Program-made: the position numbers and the translations under genes
Assembly (NCBI GenBank): GCA_003550325.1
Contig: QKWP01000345.1
Span: 251,550-315,549, forward strand
Reading direction: 5' to 3'
Length of the DNA: 64,000 nucleotides
Origin: Gigaspora rosea
Taxonomy: Eukaryota > Glomeromycota > Glomeromycetes > Diversisporales > Gigasporaceae
Notes under the pieces: generated by a model
Seen by the model: only the letters and a program-made list of their open reading frames with translations
Database searches by the model: none
Told to the model about the DNA's origin: nothing
Part shown: in pieces, positions 25,147 through 36,295 of the stretch
Position numbering within the stretch: position 1 is the stretch's first letter
How the letters are laid out: each line of letters opens with the position of its first letter

Positions 25147-26089
25147 AAAAAAAAATAAATCTGCTGCTACGATGTTGTATTTTATAAATTATAAATATTT
25201 CTAATAAAAATAATCTCTAATAAAATTTGCTTAGAAGAACTAGATAGATATTACTAAGGTTGGGCTACAGTTGTGTTATAATTTTTTTTTAATATAACTC
25301 TGGCATACTTTAATTGTCCAATCATATCATATACCTTTCAAATTATATGATAAAATCACATGATAAGGGCATGCCTTTTGGCCAAAGGGCATGCTCTCTA
25401 ATACCATGCTACTATTGTGGCTATATAATTTACATATAAACATCATATGATTCAGCCAATCAGAATCAGAGAAGGTCTAAAACTGTGTCCAATAATATGT
25501 TTATGAATTTTAATTAAAGTTAGAGTAAATGTTAGCTTAGAGTTAGAGTTAGACATATCTTATAGCTAAAATGTTCTTCCAAAATTTTTTATTAATGTCA
25601 GAAATAGGTTTAGATACTTGTTTCTTGTATTTTTGTGGGGTTCATTTTTTTTCAATGTTTTTCCTCTTTGGGTTAATTTGTGTTGATCAAAATAAACGAT
25701 TTAATTGGTTATATATCATGTGATTAAACACAGCTTTAGATGATTTCCAGAATTAGCAATTTTTTGTACAGTCTAGAAAAAATATATTGCATTCTAGAAA
25801 ATTTAATTCTATGTATTGTTGGTTTTTTTTAAAGCAATGCATATTGCACACCATTATTATAAACAAACTGTTTAAAACTGCATATATAATTTATACAGAT
25901 TGATCAAGATATTAAAAAAATTTATCAAAAGCATTTTTTTATTTACTATATAAAAATCTAATATACCATGTAGATTATATGAAAAATGATCAATATGCAC
26001 CCTAATCTTAATGAAAGTGAAATTAAATTCAGTTTTACCTTTTATGAAAAATAGCACATTTGCACAGGCATATATATATATATATTTTT
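25147..26089. other. Intergenic with a foldback relic
   Basis: About 25580-25735 resembles the interior of the 39660 element (TTTTTTATTAATG, GGTTTAGA, TTTGATTGG-like). Otherwise AT-rich without genes. Confidence 0.35.
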
Positions 26090-26557
26090 TTTTTTAACAC
26101 CTCTACAGAGGACACCATGTAGGTGTACTTTATTTATAATTTACAAATGCACAATTATCATTTTGTTATATACAAAGGAAGAACACTGCCAAAAATTTAC
26201 ATTAATCACTTTATGGGTAACATGTCCTTTCCCACAGGAAGAAAACCTAAACATTCATCAGAGTACATTCCAAACAAGGTACTTCCTTACTCCTTCTACA
26301 TTCTATATCCCCCCTCTTGTATAGTCTTCAGAACCTTTAACTCATTTCTTAGTCTCATCTGGATTATAGCAGGTAAGGTCGTTTCTGGTATCAGTTTGTG
26401 TCTCCACTTGATCTGGGTATACCAACACCAGGGCATATATTTTTATATATATAAGACCCAAAAGATAATTTATTCCACGGTTCTTATTTATACTTCCATA
26501 GAATTTCTTCACATTTATTGCCCAGATCTTGGACTGATTCATTTTTAACCGTAACAA
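26090..26557 (-). mobile_element. 5'-truncated LINE-like 3' end with A/TA tail
   Basis: On the minus strand an open segment (26557-26342) reads VKKFYGSINKNRG and YIKIYALVLVYPDQVETQTD, ending DLTCYNPDETKK, and is followed by broken frames. From memory this resembles the distal coding part of retrotransposon-like repeats of these fungi, but I cannot name the clade. At the presumed 3' end the minus strand runs into about ten A and then a (TA)n tract (plus 26074-26097), the tail expected of target-primed insertion. No reverse transcriptase motif (YADD type) is present, so it would be a dead 5'-truncated copy. A plus-strand ORF over the same bases is taken as a shadow. Confidence 0.45.
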
Positions 26558-26658
26558 TTTAAAATTCCAATTATTTTATTTAATAAGTTAAAGCTTAAAA
26601 TACTTTAAATTCTAAAGTCATTTATTTAAAATTAATATATTTGTTTCAATTATATATA

Positions 26659-27401
26659 CAGTCTGACCTCTCTATAATCACCAAGTTCGTCGCACCTCTT
26701 TTGGTGATTGTATAGAGGTGTGACTATAAATAAAATACCTTGTTATGGTCACATGACCAAAGCCAATAAGTAATGTATTTGTGTATTAAAAAATTTAAAC
26801 CGTTTGATAGTGATAACTTTTGAACCAGTGGTCCAATTTGGATAAAACAACTACCAAAGTGTTTGGCTCAATGAAACGATTCTAAAGAGTCCACAATCAT
26901 CCAAATCTAATTACAAAATGCTAAGATCTTTAAAGATTTTTCACTCAAATATTTAAATTTAATCAATTTTTAAACATGTAAAGTGATACAAATCCTTAAC
27001 GATCTCAGGATCGTGTGATCCGATTTAAACGATCTAGTGCTCATTAGAATCGTCACATCGAGACGAACATTTTGGTAGTTGTTTCATCCAAATCGGACCA
27101 CTGCATCAAAAGTTATTTGCTGTCAAACATTTAAGAATTTTTAATAGAATATTTTAAATAAACATGAATATAAATATTGGCCAATCAGATTTTATAATCT
27201 ATATTTAGTAATAATTGGTGACTATAACGAGGTTTTTTATTAATAAAATGGATAAAAAAATCAAAATTTTTTGGTGATAGTGATTATAAGTAATATGTGA
27301 CTATAATGAGGTTTTTTACTATATTTTAAGCCGTTGCACAATATTGGGTGCTTATATAGAGGTGTGACTATATGGGGTGTGACTATAGAGAGGTCGGACT
27401 G
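26659..27401. mobile_element. 743-bp pogo/mariner-like foldback element
   Basis: Ends CAGTCTGACCTCTCTATA and TATAGAGAGGTCGGACTG, TA on both sides. Long inverted interior: GTGGTCCAATTTGGATAAAA and CATCCAAATCGGACCACTG, each beside ACAACTACCAAAGTGTTTGG or its inverse. Related interior in 59371-59953. Confidence 0.85.
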
Positions 27402-28161
27402 TATATATTTATCATGACTCTAATTATAATTTTAACATTTTCAGAATTATGAAAATTGAAAATATTGGTAGTTCCATTTTTCTTAGATGTATATTCTCAT
27501 AAATAGATGTAAAATTATTTGACGAAAACATTGGGAAAGAGTTAATTTTTTATTAATTAATTTTTTTTTATTTATTTAAAGTTCTACACTGATTAGTTAT
27601 GTCACTTTTATTAAAGAAATAGTATAATTGAACCGTTATTTCCCACTTCGCGGTCAATAACCCTATAAGAAAAGGGCACACGCAAAGATATGTAAATACA
27701 TATAGCAAAACATGGAGATATATAGACATACACGGAATAGACATGGAACCAGCATATCACGAACTTCACTAAATATTTGTATACATCAGAAATCAGTATG
27801 TAAAAGCCAGTAAGTCTGCAAAAACACAGAAAGTTGCAGGTAAAATCATGTATACTGTATTAGATATATAGCAAAAGACGAATTCATTTTTTGCTATCTG
27901 AATAATTTTCTTATAAAGGAGAATAATATATATCATTTTTACTTATTATATTATTATTTGAATTTGAACTGTAATTATTACCACATGCATCTTCGTCATA
28001 TCATGTTTAACAAATCCGAGCAAGAATAAGTAATGCATTCTATAATTAGTAACCAATCATATTTAATTTATTAAACACGTTAAAATTTCGTGTTGATCAA
28101 AATATAAATAAATATAAATATTAAAATTTTTATTTCCTTTTTAATTTTTAGATCTTTAATA
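27402..28161. other. Intergenic upstream of the 28162 gene
   Basis: No element or extra gene seen; AT-rich, likely contains the promoter of the gene starting at 28162. Confidence 0.35.
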
Positions 28162-29031
28162 ATGACGCCACAGGAAGAAATCCAAAATTTAAGTACACTT
28201 CTTGCAGAAACTGTCCAAAAAATTTCTGCACTCGAAGCTAAATATAAAAACCCTTCTGGACTTCCAATAATTTCTAAACCAAAAGTATCAAAAGATAAAA
28301 AACAAACAAAAATTTCGTTAAGCAAAGTTTTTTCTTTAAATGAAACTGAAATTTCGAGTAAAAAAAATGGCAGGAATTATTTTAGATAACTATAGAATTT
28401 TACGTGATACAACAATTTCTAGAGTTAAACCAACACTTGTTAATAACTGGATCGATATGGTAAAAATTTATAAATATTTATATATACAGATCTAAAAAAT
28501 TTTTTAGTTAAAAAAAGAATATTCGAAATATTTTGGGGAAAATAACTGGGCCTATTACGAAGCTATAAAGCAAGTTATGCAGAATAGAAGTAAAATTTAA
28601 TTTTAATTTATTATATTATTTAATAAATATTTAAACTGCCAAATTTTTTAATCTAAAAAACTTAATATTTTAAGAGCATATTTATTAATTTAATTTAATT
28701 TTTTAAGGCTCTTATGAAAGACAAAAAAAAAGAAACAAAAGGTTCAAGAAAAAATGCCTAATGAAAATATTGCAAATCAAACCAATTCGGATGTTGAAGA
28801 AATTATAAGTGAAAGCGAAAATGAAATTGAAAATGCAAATGAGATTGAAAATGAAAATGAATTTCAAACAAATAAAGGTAAAATTAAAATTTATAAAAAG
28901 CAAAATTTTATAATATCTATATAATTTAATTAAATAATTTAATTATTTATAATATTATAAATATGAATTTAGAAAATATTAAACAACGACCAAAAAAAAA
29001 AAGAAATCAACCTATATCTTATCGAACCTAA
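28162..29031 (+). pseudogene. Unrecognised multi-exon protein, frame broken in A-runs
   Basis: I do not recognise the family. The reading starts MTPQEEIQNLSTLLAETVQ, a short helical heptad-like segment, then a Lys-rich stretch. At an 8-A run (28360-28367) the frame is lost: it runs into TAG, while the +1 neighbour frame continues as MAGIILDNYRILRDTTISR up to WIDM at 28459. A 48-bp GT-AG intron (28460-28507) joins to LKKEYSKYFGENNWAYYEA. A further intron or second A-run shift lies between 28590 and 28753, then an acidic Asn/Glu-rich part (ISESENEIENANEIENENE), a 95-bp intron (28878-28972) and a basic C terminus ending ISYRT at 29031. One A fewer, or a 28-nt GT...AG segment starting at 28358, would restore the first frame. 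The coherent codon pattern and good splice sites say it was, or is, a real gene; whether the breaks are biological or assembly indels is open. Confidence 0.6.
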
Positions 29032-29236
29032 ATAGTAGTATTAAACTATTATGTATATATTGCCTTTTAATAAATTCATTTTGATATAATTAGTTAAAAT
29101 AATTTATTAGTTTAAAATTTTTTAAATAAATAAAACCTATTAAATCATTTTTAATAAAAAAATATCGTATATTAATTAATTTAATTTATTAAATATAAAA
29201 TGTTAATAATAAATATAATAATTATATATTATTTTT

Positions 29237-29419
29237 CTATATAAAATTACATGTTTCAAATACACGTAAATGGTACATTTTCCATGTTTTGAATATGGAA
29301 TTTTGCATGTAAAAAGACCATTAAAAAAGTGTAAAATTACCTGTAAATTACATACGAATTTCCTGGTTATTTTTCCATGTATTTTTCCATATTTTTCCAT
29401 ATTAAATTTTTTTATAGGG
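29237..29419. repeat. Possible TATAGGG-ended repeat
   Basis: Right end TTTTTTTATAGGG resembles the ends of the 8988/40712 family; interior has TTTTTCCAT runs and CATGTTTTGAATATGGAA. Left end weak. Confidence 0.3.
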
Positions 29420-29559
29420 TAACTAATACATATTTATACAAGATTATAAATGCAGCATACAATTTTATAAATGTAATTTATAACTGTTGATATAACTATT
29501 ATACAATTTTATTCTAGTTCATTATATTTTATTCCCTTTTATTATATAATTTAAAACAA

Positions 29560-30025
29560 TCTTTTTCTCTTGAAGTTCTTGCAAAGTGCATTTGTTAATG
29601 ATTTTTCTCTTTCTTGCCTATTCAATTTCTATTAAGCTTCAAAGAAGTCAGTGTAGAGTTCTTGCAAAGTGCATTCTGTTAATGCTTTTCCACTTTCTTA
29701 TCCTGTCCAATTACTATTAATATTCAGGAAATAAGCATGAAGTTCTTGTAAAATGCATCTACTAAGGTTATTAAATGCAAGTTCAAAGAAGTCATCGTGG
29801 AGTTCTTGTAAAATCCTTCTGCTAATGCTTTTCTTCTTCTGGCCCAGTTTATTCAAATTGAGATTCAAAAAAAGTCAGCGTGGAGTCTTGCAAAGTGCAT
29901 CACTAATTCTTTTCCTCCTTCTAATCCAAGATTATTATCATAAAGATCCAAAGAGGTGAGTGTAGTAATCTTGTAAAGTTCATCTGCTAATATTTTTCCA
30001 TATTCTAATCCAAGTCTTTTATTTT
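29560..30025 (-). pseudogene. Decayed LRR (RNI-like) gene fragment
   Basis: Read on the minus strand, this stretch gives leucine-rich repeats of the same 28-residue type as the gene at 5593: LGLEYGKILADELYKITTLT, then SLDLYDNNLGLEGGKELV, then weaker copies with TLTSL, ALAEGF and ALCKNSTLTSL. Frame changes and stops separate almost every repeat, and the last copies are shortened, so no continuous protein is possible. About five repeats remain. It ends upstream near the kinase-like fragments at 30050-30620 and could once have been one gene with them or a chance neighbour. I see no promoter or start. The call as an LRR relic is firm; what the parent protein was is not. Confidence 0.75.
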
Positions 30026-30049
30026 ACCATCAGATAAACGTTACTGAAA

Positions 30050-30620
30050 ACACAAAACAAATTTACCTTCATCAATCTTTTGAATTTATTTTGAATATTA
30101 TAAGGAATCCACTCAATTACACCTTCAGCTTCAAGTTGAAATTCTTCAGCGCAATGGTCAATATCTTTACTTCCACTTGCCTATTAATCCATCTTTACTG
30201 ATCTTTTAAATGTTATCCAGTCTATTAAAAGGGATCCATTCAATCATATCATTGAAGTATATGACTTTAATTTGAAAAATTCTCATCGATATCTTCATTT
30301 CCACTTGTTCATTATTCCATATTTACTGATATTTTGAATTTTTTTCTAGTCTATTAAGAGGAATCCATTCAATCACACCTTCGTAGTTTATGGGTTTAAA
30401 TTGAAATTCCTCAATACAATATCGATGTCTTTATTTCTACTTGTCCATTAATCCATCTTCATCGATCTTTTTGAATATTGTCTAGTTTATTAAGAATCCA
30501 CTTAATTAAATCTTTTAGTTTATGTCTTTAAGATGAAATTCTTAAGAGTATATGCGGATTTCGGTAGGGTTTATTTCATAGATTTTATGTCTTCAGATTT
30601 AAGAATCAATTTATTCAATA
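30050..30620 (-). pseudogene. Four tandem kinase-like N-lobe fragments
   Basis: A 129-131 bp unit recurs four times on the minus strand, with the conserved plus-strand marker GGAATCCATTCAATCA (or close) near 30103, 30232, 30361 and 30493. Translations of the units contain EGVIEWIPLNRLEN or IEWIPFNRLDNI followed by KISKDGLMDKW. In glomeromycete tyrosine-kinase-like proteins I recall a segment of this form (LEWIPYNRF..I..I..GGF) just before the glycine loop. No unit has a continuous frame into a catalytic core, and stops and shifts are frequent. The array is therefore interpreted as tandem amplification of one exon fragment, now dead. The kinase assignment is by motif resemblance only. Confidence 0.5.
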
Positions 30621-31035
30621 AATACAAAGAAGTTCTTTTGCACAAGTCAACTTAATTATACTTTTATCTCCCTTTAAACAATTAAAGCATCTTGTTTAAT
30701 TTTAAATTTTTTAAATTTATATTAACCAATTATAAAATAAATAAAGAATCTAAATAATAAACCAATATATTAAAATTTTTAAGTAATATTTTTTTATATT
30801 ATGAAAATTTATTTTTTTAAAAAATTTTCATATTAATCAATTAGATTTTGACAAAGCTATAATAAGTTAAAAAATAAAATTTTAAACTGTAGTTTTTTTC
30901 ATAACATATTGTATAATGTTGAATAATTTAAATAAATAAATATGAAAAAAGAATCACTTAATAGGTAACTAAAATCATTCATATTTATCATATATCTTAA
31001 TTTTATGATATGTATTACTTTGAATTTTTGATTCA
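30621..31035. other. AT-rich spacer 3' of the methyltransferase gene
   Basis: Nothing coding; presumed 3' untranslated and spacer sequence between the methyltransferase gene and the kinase-like relics. Confidence 0.4.
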
Positions 31036-33421
31036 TTATTTCTCAATAGCTTTGTTCGCATAAACACGAACCATAACAAGATAAGAATCATCTTCAGATA
31101 GTTCTTTTTCTGATGCTTTGGTCAACTTATCATATTCTTCATTAGAAATTTCCAATTTTTTTGTTAAAATAGGTTTAAGAGAAACCAATGAAGTAATTGC
31201 ACAACCGACAAACTGTTAATTTAACAGAATATTTAAAAACTTTTAGGATTAATTTTTTTTAAAATTATTTAGTTTATATTGTACAATACATTACCGCTTT
31301 ACTAAGTCCGAGATCGTTGTTGTAATTTACACTATAATAGACTTTTTTCGCCTCCTTTGTAATATTTTCCATTTGTTCTAATTTATAGTACAAATGAATT
31401 ATTATGATGAGTTTAAATATAAATATATAGACTATATGATGCAATTAGATAAAGAATCAAAAACCTTGGTTTTGTAAATATTCTTCTAATTTTTGATATG
31501 TATCCCAATCACAACCTCGTTCTTTGAATATTTCTGCCTCTTCATGATAATAAAATATATTATTATACAAATAAAATAGAAAAATTATCAAATAACATTA
31601 ATAGTCAAAAGTACATACCACAATTCCATAACCGTCGAGTAACTGGTCCTCCACCAGTTACATTTGAAGGTTCACATAACTTTTAAGTAAATAAAATGAT
31701 CAAATACGCACTTATTTAAAATCTTAATAAACCATATTAAATATTAAGTGAACATACTTCCACAAATCCGCCTGGTTTTAAAACTCTAACAATCTCACTT
31801 ATTACGTACGGCCACTTGTCTGTAGTATATCCAGAAACCAAAAATCGCTGAAATACAAAATCAAAAGTGTTGTCTTCGAATGGTAACCCTTCTAAAGCAT
31901 TTGCTTTAATGAACTCGAAATTTATAGGCTTTATCTGAGTTGGTTGGTTTGAAGAAATATCTATTCCAATAATCTTAGCAGTTGGGTACCTAAACAACCA
32001 TTGCGTAAGGACTAATAATTCTAAATAAGATTAAGAACTAAAAGACCGCACTGTGTTTCACTTTCTTTATTAACTAATCAGATAATAAATTTTACTAAGT
32101 CAAATACATTAATAAAATAATTTCCGGAAAGTAATTTTATTTATAATATTTGTCGCGCTGATACTGAAATTGGCCGATATTGAAATTTAGGATCACAATT
32201 TGAAAATATAAGCATTGTTAAAATCCACATAAATTTCAATTATCAACTTTAACCCTAAACCATAACTTATATCTAAAAATAAAAAAACGGAAACCAACCC
32301 TATCAAATAAGTCTAAATTTCAGTAACAGCCGCGATCTCGTATCAATTTTTCGTTTAGTTACACTTCTAAATAGAAAGTTGAAAAACAATGCGGTAACAA
32401 TAAGATGATGTTCATTCGGATTATACTCACGTAGTTGCAATGTCAAATGACCATGATCCTGCACCACACCTAAAATAAAGTATATTTAATATTTTTTATT
32501 TTTTTTTTAAACAAATAATTTCCTTGATTAATTGTTCTGATATATATATATATAATTTAAAGCATTTTCTAAAGGTTCAATTTATAATTATTGTCGCAGC
32601 TGATGCTGAAAACGGCTGATGTTGAAATTTGCGATCTCGATTTGAAACTATAAGCTCTGCTAAAATCCACAAATACGCTTTAAATATCAAATCTACTCCC
32701 AAACCTCACCCTAACCCTATAAGATAAAAACGAAAAAATCACCACAAAAAAATTTTAAAATTTCATATCAAAGTAGGTCAAAATTTCAGCATCAGCCGTT
32801 TTCAGCATCAGCTGCGACAATTATTACAGTCAATATGTTGGTAATAGAATCATCCAAAAGTGCAGTGACCTAATTAGGCAGTCGGCCTGCATTAACTTAA
32901 TTTAGGCCGATGATCTTCAAAATTATAATTTGACCGGAAATAATTTTCAACTTTTTTGAATGTGCGTAATTTTGTTCTGGTTGCACTATAAGTTACTGCA
33001 CTTTTACTGGATGATTCGGTAATTATTGTAATTATTGTGTGATTTATCATAAGATAAATAAGACTTTTTAAAATATAGGCCTTTTAACAGTAAAATTATT
33101 TAGATGGATATATAAATAAGAGTTTTATAAGTCCTGTTTATTATTTCTCTCATTACATACATACCCAATATCAAGTATTTTGGCACCTGGTTTGGACAAA
33201 ATATGTTCAATAGGAGCAGAAAAATTACTTTGCCAGATATATCTTACTAAGAAATGTAGCATATGTAGCCTATCTGATTCATCATCGTCGTTTGGTAAAT
33301 GGTATACAGCATTTTCTGAATTATGATATCTTCTACCATCAATATATTGAAATTCTGTTGTTTCACTTTGTGAATCCGAATTGGAATCTATATATTTCGA
33401 AGAAACACATCCCATAGCCAT
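31036..33421 (-). CDS. SAM-dependent methyltransferase, class I, seven exons, possible N-myristoylation
   Basis: Seven exons join in one frame through GT-AG introns: 33421-33165, 32469-32431, 31989-31758, 31679-31619, 31539-31465, 31377-31295 and 31212-31036, 307 codons plus stop. The SAM-binding motif I, ILDIGCGAGSWSFDIA (residues 82-97), is built across the first splice. It is followed by the acidic post-I strand IIGIDIS (105-111), motif II LPFEDNTFDFV (134-144) and VLKPGGFVEV (motif III region), all normal for Rossmann-type methyltransferases. The N terminus reads MAMGCVSSKY. The second ATG (33415) has the better context (purine at -3, G at +4) and would give MGCVSSK, a strong N-myristoylation and palmitoylation signal, as I recall for related Rhizophagus proteins, implying membrane attachment. 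The substrate cannot be read. Introns 3-6 are 78-87 bp, but introns 1 and 2 are 695 and 441 bp because of transposon insertions. No frame damage seen. Confidence 0.9.
32152..32340. mobile_element. Decayed GTCGC-ended MITE in methyltransferase intron 2
   Basis: Starts GTCGCGCTGATACTGAAATT and shares TTAAAATCCACA and AACCCTAAACC with the 32593 copy; right end decayed. Lies wholly in intron 2 (31990-32430). Confidence 0.65.
32593..32818. mobile_element. GTCGCAGC-ended MITE in methyltransferase intron 1
   Basis: 226 bp; ends GTCGCAGCTGATGCTGAAAA and TTTTCAGCATCAGCTGCGAC are exact inverses, continuing CGGCTGATG/CATCAGCCG. Identical 7-bp flanks AATTATT (32586-32592, 32819-32825). Confidence 0.9.
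32847..33017. mobile_element. Second MITE in methyltransferase intron 1
   Basis: 171 bp; GAATCATCCAAAAGTGCAGT at the left and GCACTTTTACTGGATGATTC at the right. Flanks GGTAATA / GGTAATT suggest an imperfect duplication. Confidence 0.7.
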
Positions 33422-35126
33422 ATAATTTTTGACAAATAAAACTATTAAAGAATGTAAGAATGTAGGTTTGCCAAAAGTTTAATATTTAAAAAAAAAAAAA
33501 AGATACGAAGTACGTATGTACGCAAATGCCTACTATTTATATAAAGTGTCAGCTATTAAACAATTTAACTTGTATATAAATACTTTTAGCATAGTGTTAC
33601 CTGCAATTTTGACAAAGAATGTAAATTTTTTCAGATATAACGACCAGTGAAATTTATTTACATACGTACATACATACGTATGTAAGTAATTAGAATTTTC
33701 CGACTATTGTAAATTACAGAATTAGAAAATTTATAATCATCACGTCAGTGAATTGTACGTACGTACGTAAGCATGTACGTACAGAGAATTAGTTTGCAAG
33801 TTCATGTAACACGCAATCAAACCATTTTTATAAAACGAACAATCAAACACTACTTATGGTTAGGTAAGGCGTGTTAGGATTAAAGTAAAGTAAAACTCAT
33901 ACTAAAGTGTCGCAAGAAATTTTCGTTATTAGAACTCAAAGGATTGTCATAATCGAAATTTTAAGATATAATCAATATTTAATAGTTTTACGTTATACCT
34001 GATCGTGCAATCCGATTGGCTTATTATATTGCCCGTAGGCGTACATACGTACGTATGTACACGTCAAACAAAATAAATAGAAATGCTTTGTAAATTAATA
34101 AGAGAAATTCCATCTAATAAATTTTGTGCATTGGTTTACACGGCATCAAATTAAATAGTTGCCACACTATAAATATCTGATATAGCTATAAAAATGCTTC
34201 ATTCCAGACTAATTTATACTAGCCAATGAGACGTGGTGGTATAAGCAATATGTAAACAGAACAGATATTATAGAATTGTACAATTTGATTTAATTAACTT
34301 TATTTTATTTATTTTTTTTTTTTTTTAAAAAAAAGCCATAATTTAAGGCTTAGGTTTTATATTATCCTAATGCCTCGAATTATGGTTTTGTCCATTCCTA
34401 TCTGATAATATCAAACGTACGTATGTACGTACGTATGTACATGAAATTGCCATTGCACAAAAAAAAAAAACAAATATTATCTGAAACTACTTTTCGGAAT
34501 TATGTTATTTTCACTTATTTATATGTTTCACAAAGATGGTTTGTATTTATTTGTACGAGTGATACAATCGAAGACGTTAAATTTATTTGTGTGAGTGATG
34601 CAGTTGGAAAACCTAAGCCTCAGATCAAGCCTATTATGCATGGATGGAGCAAAAATAATATAAATAACTAATTTTTCCTTGTTGAATTCGGACCCAGGAA
34701 TGTGCATCCTTTTTTTGATTGTATGTCAACAATTTTTATTAATTTAGATATCCAGATTGTATTCGAATGGTACTAAAGGTATGTTAAAAATCATTATCTG
34801 GCGTGTAAATAATCGGATCCGTTAATTATCCGGTAGTTACTATTGATCATGTTACTCATATTAATTCTATATCAACATTTATTCCATATTCGGACTGATC
34901 CAATATTTTTATTATATCGCAAAAAATAGCGGACATGGGCGTTATTTCGAGAATTTAGGGTACATCTTTTTTTTTCTAAGTGTTAAATGCCTATCCATAA
35001 AAAAAAAACTGGCAAAAAAAAAAGGAAAGAAACCTTGTGGTCAATAAACTAAACTTTTGAAAACGCTGCTTTTAATTAATTAATATGAGTAACATGATCA
35101 ATGAACACTCCTGGATAATATTGTTA
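33422..35126. other. Intergenic with (ACGT)n microsatellites
   Basis: ACGTACGT/ATGTACGT runs at about 33515, 33660-33690, 33755-33782, 34045-34060 and 34415-34440; T-run at 34310-34326. Frames across these are not believed. Includes the presumed promoter of the methyltransferase gene just above 33421. Confidence 0.45.
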
Positions 35127-35260
35127 TCAAATAAGGTGTAGGAAATGTTGGTCAGCATCATTAACTTACATTTGTTGGCTCGGATCATGCCGGCATGATC
35201 CGAGCAAACCAATGAAAACTGAATGACGCAGACCCGCATCTTACCTGATAAGTATAATTG
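35127..35260. repeat. Palindromic repeat around a 28-bp perfect palindrome
   Basis: GCTCGGATCATGCC|GGCATGATCCGAGC at 35178-35205 is exact, and arms extend outward to about 35127 and 35260 with mismatches (GGTCAGCATCATT / GAATGACGCAGACC). A second hairpin CACGTGCTG/CAGCACGTG follows at 35286-35308. Confidence 0.75.
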
Positions 35261-35310
35261 GGCAATTGTAATTTGGTAAATTATCACGTGCTGTGTCGCA
35301 GCACGTGTGG

Positions 35311-35556
35311 TCAGTCATTTGCCAAATTACCATATTCGTCAAATTGCTCAATAATGGTGTTATCTGGCAATTTATGAACGTGATTCGTAGGGTTATCGGC
35401 TGAGGTTATAATTTGAATAAACATGTTTACATCGTAACACATTAAAACAATAACAAGAAACAATTTCACAATTTGCCGGATAAATATTAAAATCCGATCG
35501 ACGTTAATAGTCCGACAGCATCTGCACTTTCTATTCAAAAAGGAATGAATGAACAA
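35311..35556 (-). CDS. Short open frame, doubtful
   Basis: 81 codons, no family recognised. The last third (ADNPTNHVHKLPDNTIIEQF DEYGNL) has a protein-like composition, whereas the first half is hydrophobic and basic. The end overlaps a hairpin (GGTAATTTGGCAAATG). Could be an exon of a lost gene or chance. Confidence 0.2.
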   Translation of the reverse strand: MFIHSFLNRKCRCCRTINVDRILIFIRQIVKLFLVIVLMCYDVNMFIQIITSADNPTNHVHKLPDNTIIEQFDEYGNLAND

Positions 35557-35779
35557 GTATTGCTAAACAAAAAAAAAAAATAAATAAATAGAAACGTTAT
35601 AAAAACACATGTTACAATATTGGACCTCTTTGAAATCTCATTTTCATTTTTAAACCAACCGATAAATTCTTAAATTTTTACATTGTTAAGCTTCTAGATT
35701 CTTTTTTCAACTATTTGCTAGCGTATTTCTGGATTCAACCAGAGCTTTAATTCACATATTTTTATGAATTCTGAAATTG

Positions 35780-35940
35780 TACTAACTTTAATTTTAAATC
35801 TAACACTAACGACAATGACTAGAAATGCTTTATCTGTGAAATGAGCTGTCAGCGAAATAAAATATCTATGAAATGAACTTGTATATGAATTAATTGTTTG
35901 TAGAATAGTCCCGAGATAAATTAATTGTGGTGAGTTGATC
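35780..35940. repeat. TTCACCGACAAG-family repeat, right part
   Basis: CACTAACGACAATGACTAGAA then GTGAAATGAGCTGTCAGCG and ATGAAATGAACTTG, as in the right half of the 19872 copy. Confidence 0.55.
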
Positions 35941-36295
35941 AAAATGGTTTAGATGGCAAAATTAAACCTGTTTCCATAAATTCTGGGACGCTTAAAAATT
36001 TGCCTATTTCCCGATGCTATTCAATCTTGTCTATAAACTAATTCACTACCCTTGAAGCTCCGATACAGATTCCAAGAAATTAAGGTGATTCTTAGAACGA
36101 GATCGAAAAGTTTCGAGAAACGAGCAGATTTTCGATACATATTCTGAGAAATTACAGTAGGTGATTCGTTTGAGAAACGAGCAAATTTTTAGGCGTCCCA
36201 GAATTTATGAAAACAGCTGTAATATTCAGATATCCGGATAATATTTAAATATCCGGATAATGTTCAGATATCCGAATGAATGACCCACAGCATGA

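Noticed and set aside
26123..26548. 141-codon plus-strand ORF
   Set aside because: The opposite strand gives a better reading with an A/TA tail expected of a retroelement; the plus frame has no recognisable domain.
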